A stretch of 10,695 bases of DNA, from positions 25,846-36,540 of the forward strand of contig DFGM01000034.1 of the NCBI GenBank assembly GCA_002371755.1. The letters are read 5' to 3'. Made by a program: the position numbers and the translations under genes. Origin of the DNA: Verrucomicrobia bacterium UBA3750 (GTDB lineage: Bacteria; Verrucomicrobiota; Kiritimatiellia; RFP12; UBA1067). The number at the start of each line of letters is the position of its first letter. Positions within the stretch are counted from its first letter, which is position 1. A model generated the notes under the pieces. That model did no database searches, was not told where the DNA came from, and saw nothing but the letters and a program-made list of their open reading frames with translations. Positions 5,468 through 10,695 of the stretch are shown here, piece by piece.

Positions 5468-8400
5468 ATGTACCTGAAGCAGCTAGACATAATCGGGTTC
5501 AAGAGTTTTGCGGACAAGACAAGGCTCACATTCGACCCCGGTTTGATTGCCATTGTGGGTCCGAACGGTTGCGGCAAAAGCAATGTCTCGGACGCAATTC
5601 GCTGGGTTTTGGGCGAACAGCGCCCTACCGCGCTTAGATGTTCAAAGTTGTCGGATGTGGTCTTCAACGGCACGGACACGAGAAAGCCGCTCGGTCTTGC
5701 CGAAGTGAGCATCACGTTTGCAGATTGCGAGAAGGAACTCGGCACCGACTATCATGAAGTGACAATCACCCGCCGCGTCTACCGTGACGGCTCGGGCGAA
5801 TATCTCATCAACAAGAAGCCGAGCCGCCTCAAAGACGTGCAGCATCTCTTCATGGGCACAGGCATCGGTACATCCTCCTATTCGGTGATGGCCCAGGGTC
5901 AGATCGACGCTATTCTTTCGTCCAAGCCGGAAGACAGACGTCAGGTGTTCGAGGAAGCGGCCGGCATCACCAAGTTCAAGGCAGACCGCAAAGAAGCCAT
6001 CCGCAAGATTGAGCAGACGGAGCAGAACCTCTTGCGCGAAGCAGATGTGCTCAGGGAAATGAAGAGGCAGATCGGCTCCTTGCAGCGTCAGGTGGGCAAG
6101 GCGCAGATGTACAAGGAGTTGCGCGACCAGTTGCGCGGTCTTGATATCTACGTCTCCAAGCAGAAGATTCACGAGCACGATGTCCGCCTCGAAGAAAATG
6201 CGAAGAACCGCCAGCAGATGGAGGAGGCTATAGCGGAAGCCTCCGAACAGGTGGCGGCAGCTGAAGCCGCCCAACAGCAACTCCATGCCGAAATCCACGC
6301 CTTGGAAGAGCGTTTGCAGACATTGGCGCAACAGGAGGCAGGGGCGGCAGGCGCCTACAACCGCGCCAACGAAGTCATTGGAGTGAACGCCCAGCGAATC
6401 GCGGAATACCGTCAATTTGCCGAGCGCGACGGGCGCGAAATCGCGGATACCCGTCGGCAGCTCGAAGAGATTGGCATGCAGGTGGAGTCGCTCGAGCAGA
6501 AGTCTCATCTTCTAGAAGAGTCGCTGGAAGCGGCGAAAGAATCCCTTGCGGAAGCAGAGCGCGCATTCCACGAGTCGCAGACTTCAATAGACGAGCTCCG
6601 CATCAAAGTGCAGAGCGCGCGCACTGAATCTTCGCAATGCGACAGGCGCGCCACTGAAATGCGAGACGAGATTGCCCGCCTTGAAGCCGCAGAGCGCGAG
6701 GCGATAATGCGAAACGAACGTCTCGCCTCCGATGCGCGCCAATTGAAGATTGCCGCCGAAGCTTCGGCGGCCTCGCTCGCGCAAATCGCGGCAAAGGCCA
6801 AAGCCGCCAGGGAAGCTGAAGAAGGCTTTGCCGAGGCCGCATCCTCTCTCAGGGGCGAGCTCGAAGACCTCAGACGCCGCATCGACGAAGCGCGCGACAA
6901 CCTCGGCAACATGCAGGGCGCCGCCGCGGCGAAGGAAGCGCAGCTCGAAATGCTCAAGGATGAGGCCAAGGCGAAAGTGGTGCTGGAATCCATCCTCCAG
7001 AGCAGTGAGGGCAATGTGAGAATCCTCGCCCGCGAGACGGGCAAAGGCGAAGTGAAGGAAGGCGACCGCCTTCTCGACCATCTTGGCGCCACGCTGCAGG
7101 ATGGTGCAGCACAGCAAGCGCCCGCCGAAGGTGCGCAAGGCGACGAATCCATCCTTGAAGATTTGCTTGGAGACGTGGCGCTCGTGGCGGAAGGCGATGG
7201 CTTCTGGCGTCCTTCCACGGGTATCGTATCTTCTTCCGGCCGCAAATCCCCCATTACAGAAGCGGAAGAGACCCTGGCGGAACTCAGGGCGAAAATCGAA
7301 GACGCCAAGGATGTGCTTGCCAACGGAGCGGACAAGGTGCGCGAGCTCGCCGCCAGACTGGCCGAAGCGGAGACGCGCCTTGCCGAGGCGCGCCGTGCCG
7401 CTGCTCAATGCGAGGGCGAGGAATCCATGGCCAGACGCGAGGCCGATACGCTGAAAGCGCGCCTCGAAAAGGTGGAAGCCGAGCTTGCCGCCGTGGAAAC
7501 GGCAAATGCGGAAGGGAAGCAGCGCCGTCTGCAGCTTGCAGAGGATATTTCCAACACCATCGCGCGGCGCGACGCGCTCATGGATGCGACAAGCGAGATG
7601 CAAGATGCTCTCCAGTCTCTCGAGACGAGGAGCGTGGGCGACTCGCAACGCCTCACCGAGCGCAGAATCGCAACCAGCCAGATGGAACAGGAACTCTCGT
7701 TCGTGGGCAAGCAGATGGAAAGCGCCACTTTGCGGCGCGACGAGCTTTCCCGCCAGATTGAAGGACGCCAAAGCGGCATCAAAGGCTACGAGGACTCCAT
7801 AGAGCGCCTCACCGAGGAAAGCGCCGGACTTCTGCAAAGCCTCGACGAGCTCAAGGCTAAGGCAGAATCGCTCCACGCAATCATGGATGAAGAGCGCGAG
7901 AAGCGCAACGGCATGCTCGGCAGGATTTCCGCCGCAGACCGCGAAGCCGCGGCGAAACGCACGGGTCTGGATCAGGCCAGAGACTTCCGGAGCAAGCTTG
8001 AAGTGCAGGCCGCGGAAGATACGATGCGCAGGCAGAACATCTTCGACCATTTGCAGGACGAATACGGTCTTTTCGCCGATGCAGTCCTGCGCGAACCCGA
8101 CCCCGAGTGGAAGGGTGGTGTGGTGCCGCCGCTGAAGGAGCTTGAAGGCACCGTGGCGCGCCTCCAAAGCGAAATCTCCGCCTTGGGCCCGGTGAACATG
8201 GTCGCCATCGACGAATGCCGCGAGCTCGAAGAGCGCTATTCGCGCGAAAAGGAACAGGAAGCCGACCTAATCGCCGCAAAAGGCCAGATAATGGATCTTA
8301 TCAACACGCTCAACACTACGTCGGGCGAGATGTTCAGGAACACGTTTGAGCAGGCGAACAAGAACTTCCAGACGATGTTCACCAAACTCTTCGGCGGAGG

Positions 8401-8803
8401 CGAGGCGAGGCTTGTTCTATTGGAGAACGCCGAAGACCCGCTCGAATGCGGCATCGACATCATAGCCCGCCCGCCCGGAAAGCGCCCGCAATCCGTCACG
8501 CTCCTTTCGGGCGGCGAAAGAACGATGACCGCCGTCGCGCTGCTCTTCTCCATCTTCCTTATCAAGCCCGCGCCATTCTCCATGCTGGACGAGCTTGACG
8601 CCGCTCTCGACGATGCCAACATCGGCAGATTCGTGGAGCAGCTCAAGGAGTTTCTCGTGAAGAGCCAATTTCTCATCATCACGCACAACCAGCACACAAT
8701 CGCTGGCGCCGACCTCGTCTATGGCGTCAGCCAGCAGGAGAAGGGCGTAAGCCGCGTAATTTCCATGCGACTCTCCGACCTGGGAGTGAAAGAAAAGAAG
8801 TAA
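5468..8803 (+). CDS. smc: Chromosome segregation/condensin ATPase SMC, with shortened hinge
   Basis: SMC forms a long coiled-coil ATPase dimer that organises and helps segregate the chromosome with ScpA and ScpB (not in this window). The N-terminus MYLKQLDIIGFKSFADKT is typical and fixes the start although there is no Shine-Dalgarno site. Walker A GPNGCGKS is at 31-38, and FEEAAGITKFKADRKEA marks the first head-coil junction. Coiled coil runs about 170-500 and 600-930. The C-terminal head has the signature LLSGGERTM (from 1012), Walker B FSMLDELDAALDD (1037-1049; Asp1041, Glu1042) and ITHNQHT. DEL replaces the usual DEV, a mild change. The protein is 1111 residues, against roughly 1170-1190 in most bacteria. 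The shortfall appears to lie in the hinge (about 505-598), which has a low-complexity Ala/Gln/Gly linker (545-561) in the middle and no TGG motif. Head and arms look fully functional. Confidence 0.96.
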   Translation: MYLKQLDIIGFKSFADKTRLTFDPGLIAIVGPNGCGKSNVSDAIRWVLGEQRPTALRCSKLSDVVFNGTDTRKPLGLAEVSITFADCEKELGTDYHEVTITRRVYRDGSGEYLINKKPSRLKDVQHLFMGTGIGTSSYSVMAQGQIDAILSSKPEDRRQVFEEAAGITKFKADRKEAIRKIEQTEQNLLREADVLREMKRQIGSLQRQVGKAQMYKELRDQLRGLDIYVSKQKIHEHDVRLEENAKNRQQMEEAIAEASEQVAAAEAAQQQLHAEIHALEERLQTLAQQEAGAAGAYNRANEVIGVNAQRIAEYRQFAERDGREIADTRRQLEEIGMQVESLEQKSHLLEESLEAAKESLAEAERAFHESQTSIDELRIKVQSARTESSQCDRRATEMRDEIARLEAAEREAIMRNERLASDARQLKIAAEASAASLAQIAAKAKAAREAEEGFAEAASSLRGELEDLRRRIDEARDNLGNMQGAAAAKEAQLEMLKDEAKAKVVLESILQSSEGNVRILARETGKGEVKEGDRLLDHLGATLQDGAAQQAPAEGAQGDESILEDLLGDVALVAEGDGFWRPSTGIVSSSGRKSPITEAEETLAELRAKIEDAKDVLANGADKVRELAARLAEAETRLAEARRAAAQCEGEESMARREADTLKARLEKVEAELAAVETANAEGKQRRLQLAEDISNTIARRDALMDATSEMQDALQSLETRSVGDSQRLTERRIATSQMEQELSFVGKQMESATLRRDELSRQIEGRQSGIKGYEDSIERLTEESAGLLQSLDELKAKAESLHAIMDEEREKRNGMLGRISAADREAAAKRTGLDQARDFRSKLEVQAAEDTMRRQNIFDHLQDEYGLFADAVLREPDPEWKGGVVPPLKELEGTVARLQSEISALGPVNMVAIDECRELEERYSREKEQEADLIAAKGQIMDLINTLNTTSGEMFRNTFEQANKNFQTMFTKLFGGGEARLVLLENAEDPLECGIDIIARPPGKRPQSVTLLSGGERTMTAVALLFSIFLIKPAPFSMLDELDAALDDANIGRFVEQLKEFLVKSQFLIITHNQHTIAGADLVYGVSQQEKGVSRVISMRLSDLGVKEKK

Positions 8804-8846
8804 AAGACAACCGATTTGCAGACAACGAAACAAGGCAATCATAGAT

Positions 8847-10695
8847 ATGTTCAAGCCGGTATCAAACAAAGTTGCGTTCCCGAAGATGGAGGAAGATATC
8901 CTCGCATTCTGGGAACAGGATGGAACGTTCAAGAAGTCGCTCGAGAAGAACAAGGGCGGCGAGAGGTACAAGTTCTACGATGGCCCTCCCTTCGCAACGG
9001 GGTTGCCGCACTACGGGCATCTCCTCGCGGGCACCATCAAGGATATCGTGCCGCGCTACCAGACCATGCGCGGCAAGTATGTGGAACGCCGTTTCGGCTG
9101 GGATACTCACGGCCTTCCCATTGAGGCTCTCGCCCAAGAAGCCCTGGGCGTCGCGGGCGCACCGGAAATCAAAAAACTCGGAGTCGACAAATTCAACGAA
9201 CAGTGCCGCTCCATGGTGCTCAAGTACGTCTCCGAGTGGCGCAAGACTGTCACCCGTATGGGACGCTGGGTGGACTTCGACAACGACTACAAGACCATGA
9301 ATCCCTCCTTCATGGAGACCATATGGTGGGTGTTCAAGCAGCTCTGGAACCAGGGCCGCGTCTACAAGTCGCATAGAATCATGCCATATTCGTGGAAGCT
9401 CTCCACGCCACTATCCAACTTCGAGGCAGGCAGCAACTACAAGGATGTGCAAGACCCCACCGTCACCGTGAGATGCAGGGTCTCAGATTTCGGGCCTCGG
9501 AACGCAGAAGCCGATGTCGCACAGATAGTAGAGGCGTCCGGCGGTTCCGACGTCTATCTCCTCATCTGGACAACCACTCCCTGGACGCTCCCCGAGAACC
9601 TCGCCATCTGCGCTGGTGCAAAGATCGACTATGTCGCCGTGCGCGACCTGACGGACGGCAAGCGCCCCGTCTACATCATGGCCGAAGCGCGCCTCGCCAC
9701 CATCTTCAAGAAGGAAGAGCAGTATGAAATCGTGGCGAAGTTCAAGGGCGACACGCTTAAGGGCTGGAAATACGAGCCCATCTTCCCGTATTTCGCCGAC
9801 AAAGCAGCAGAAGGCGCATTCGTCGTCCTAAACGACGACTACGTGACCACCGATGACGGCACGGGCCTCGTGCACCAGGCCCCGGCCTACGGCGAGGACG
9901 ACTTCCGCGTTTGCAAGGCAAACGGAATGAACGCCTTCGTCGATCCGCTCGACGACGCCTGCGCGTTCACAGCCGAAGTTCCGGAATACCAGGGCCGCTT
10001 CTGCAAGGATTGCGACAAGGATATCATCAAGCGCCTCAAGACCGAAGGCAAGCTCGTCCATCAGGCGACGATTGTTCACTCCTATCCGTTTTGCGACCGC
10101 ACCGACACGCCCCTCATCTACCGCGCAATCGACGCATGGTATGTGAAAGTGGAAGACCTGCACGACAAGCTCGTCGCCAACAACGACACCGTGCACTGGA
10201 CTCCTGCCTATGTTGGCGACAAGCGTTTCGGCAACTGGCTCAAGGACGCACGCGACTGGAACATCAGCCGCAACCGCTTCTGGGGCAGCTGCATCCCGGT
10301 GTGGGTGAACGAGGCAGACCCTTCCGACATGATTTGCGTCGGCTCCGTCAAGGAACTCGAAGAACTTTCCGGCGTAAAAGTGACCGACCTGCACAAGCAC
10401 TTCGTGGACAAAGTAGTGATCGTAAAGGACGGCAAAACCTACCGTCGCACCCCGGAAGTGCTGGATTGCTGGTTCGAATCAGGCTCCATGCCATACGCTC
10501 AGCAGCACTACATGGGTGAAGGGAATGCGGAAACCTTCTTCCCCGCCGACTTCATCGCCGAAGGCCTAGACCAGACCCGCGGATGGTTCTACACGCTCAT
10601 GCTGCTCGGCACGATGCTTTTCGGCAAGGCTCCGTACAAGAATGTGATAGTGAACGGTCTCGTGCTTGCAGAAGACGGCAAGAAGATGTCGAAGC
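8847..10695 (+). CDS. ileS: Isoleucyl-tRNA synthetase, type 2 (eukaryote-like), 3' end cut by window edge
   Basis: This class Ia synthetase charges tRNA-Ile and edits misactivated valine. Of the usual 1000 or so residues, 616 complete codons are visible. The HIGH motif reads HYGH (55-58) inside PPFATGLPHYGH, followed by RRFGWDTHGLPIE. That form belongs to the eukaryotic/IleS2 branch, not the E. coli type. The CP1 editing domain has WTTTPWTLPEN (241-251) and GTGLVHQAPAYGEDD (338-352). Further on, WNISRNRFWG, DCWFESGSMPYAQ and FIAEGLDQTRGWFYTL are intact. The window ends in DGKKMSK; the next codon begins with C, so it cannot be Ser (KMSKS), and KMSKR is likely. The ATG at 8847 follows smc by 43 bases with only a weak AAGG (8832-8835) upstream and no promoter, terminator or T-box leader in the gap. 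Co-transcription with smc is therefore plausible. Confidence 0.96.
   Translation, partial: MFKPVSNKVAFPKMEEDILAFWEQDGTFKKSLEKNKGGERYKFYDGPPFATGLPHYGHLLAGTIKDIVPRYQTMRGKYVERRFGWDTHGLPIEALAQEALGVAGAPEIKKLGVDKFNEQCRSMVLKYVSEWRKTVTRMGRWVDFDNDYKTMNPSFMETIWWVFKQLWNQGRVYKSHRIMPYSWKLSTPLSNFEAGSNYKDVQDPTVTVRCRVSDFGPRNAEADVAQIVEASGGSDVYLLIWTTTPWTLPENLAICAGAKIDYVAVRDLTDGKRPVYIMAEARLATIFKKEEQYEIVAKFKGDTLKGWKYEPIFPYFADKAAEGAFVVLNDDYVTTDDGTGLVHQAPAYGEDDFRVCKANGMNAFVDPLDDACAFTAEVPEYQGRFCKDCDKDIIKRLKTEGKLVHQATIVHSYPFCDRTDTPLIYRAIDAWYVKVEDLHDKLVANNDTVHWTPAYVGDKRFGNWLKDARDWNISRNRFWGSCIPVWVNEADPSDMICVGSVKELEELSGVKVTDLHKHFVDKVVIVKDGKTYRRTPEVLDCWFESGSMPYAQQHYMGEGNAETFFPADFIAEGLDQTRGWFYTLMLLGTMLFGKAPYKNVIVNGLVLAEDGKKMSK

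Noticed and set aside
6584..8167. 527-residue open frame on the minus strand inside smc
   Set aside because: It is a shadow of the smc coiled-coil codons (Ala/Glu/Arg-rich), with no recognisable domain and no start signals.
8804..8846. T-box or other riboswitch leader before ileS
   Set aside because: The gap is just 43 bases, without hairpins or a T-box sequence, far too short for such an element.
1..10695. Defence island, mobile element or CRISPR system
   Set aside because: No transposase, integrase, nuclease, toxin or direct-repeat array was found; every gene is a core or envelope gene with similar composition.

Overview
The window is ordinary-looking, GC-rich bacterial chromosome. All seven recognisable genes lie on the + strand and fill almost the whole window. 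There are no tRNA or rRNA genes, insertion sequences, phage genes or CRISPR repeats. The core genes (pnp, panB, smc, ileS) mark it as chromosomal. The lineage cannot be fixed from the sequence alone. A PVC-type bacterium (Verrucomicrobiota, Kiritimatiellota or Lentisphaerota) would fit the eukaryote-like type 2 IleRS, an LpoB-family protein outside its classical gammaproteobacterial setting, and the extended -10 promoters, but this is a low-confidence inference.

Layout: (1) positions 2-955 hold the 3' part of pnp (polynucleotide phosphorylase), cut by the left edge and followed by a strong hairpin at 984-1013. (2) A promoter with a perfect extended -10 (1041-1049) and a perfect AGGAGG ribosome site starts a tight unit: a secreted protein with a CsgG/LpoB-like domain and a PEGA domain (1086-2222), a COG3014-type lipoprotein (2225-3544), a YcfL-family lipoprotein (3549-3965), an LpoB-family lipoprotein (4015-4602) and panB (4628-5416). 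(3) A second promoter shares an exact 15-base core with the first and sits so close to smc (5468-8803) that its transcript should be nearly leaderless. (4) ileS follows after 43 bases (from 8847) and runs off the right edge inside its KMSK motif.

The most distinctive part is the four-gene envelope block before panB. Its products are all exported, three of them as lipoproteins. Two (the first and the LpoB-like one) appear to share the same fold, and the YcfL-LpoB pair repeats the gene order known in E. coli. I infer a periplasmic or outer-membrane complex, possibly acting on cell-wall synthesis, but nothing in the window proves a target. The second notable feature is an SMC protein whose hinge looks shortened in the middle and lacks the usual glycine-rich dimer-interface motif. 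Stretches longer than 300 bases without a gene do not occur.
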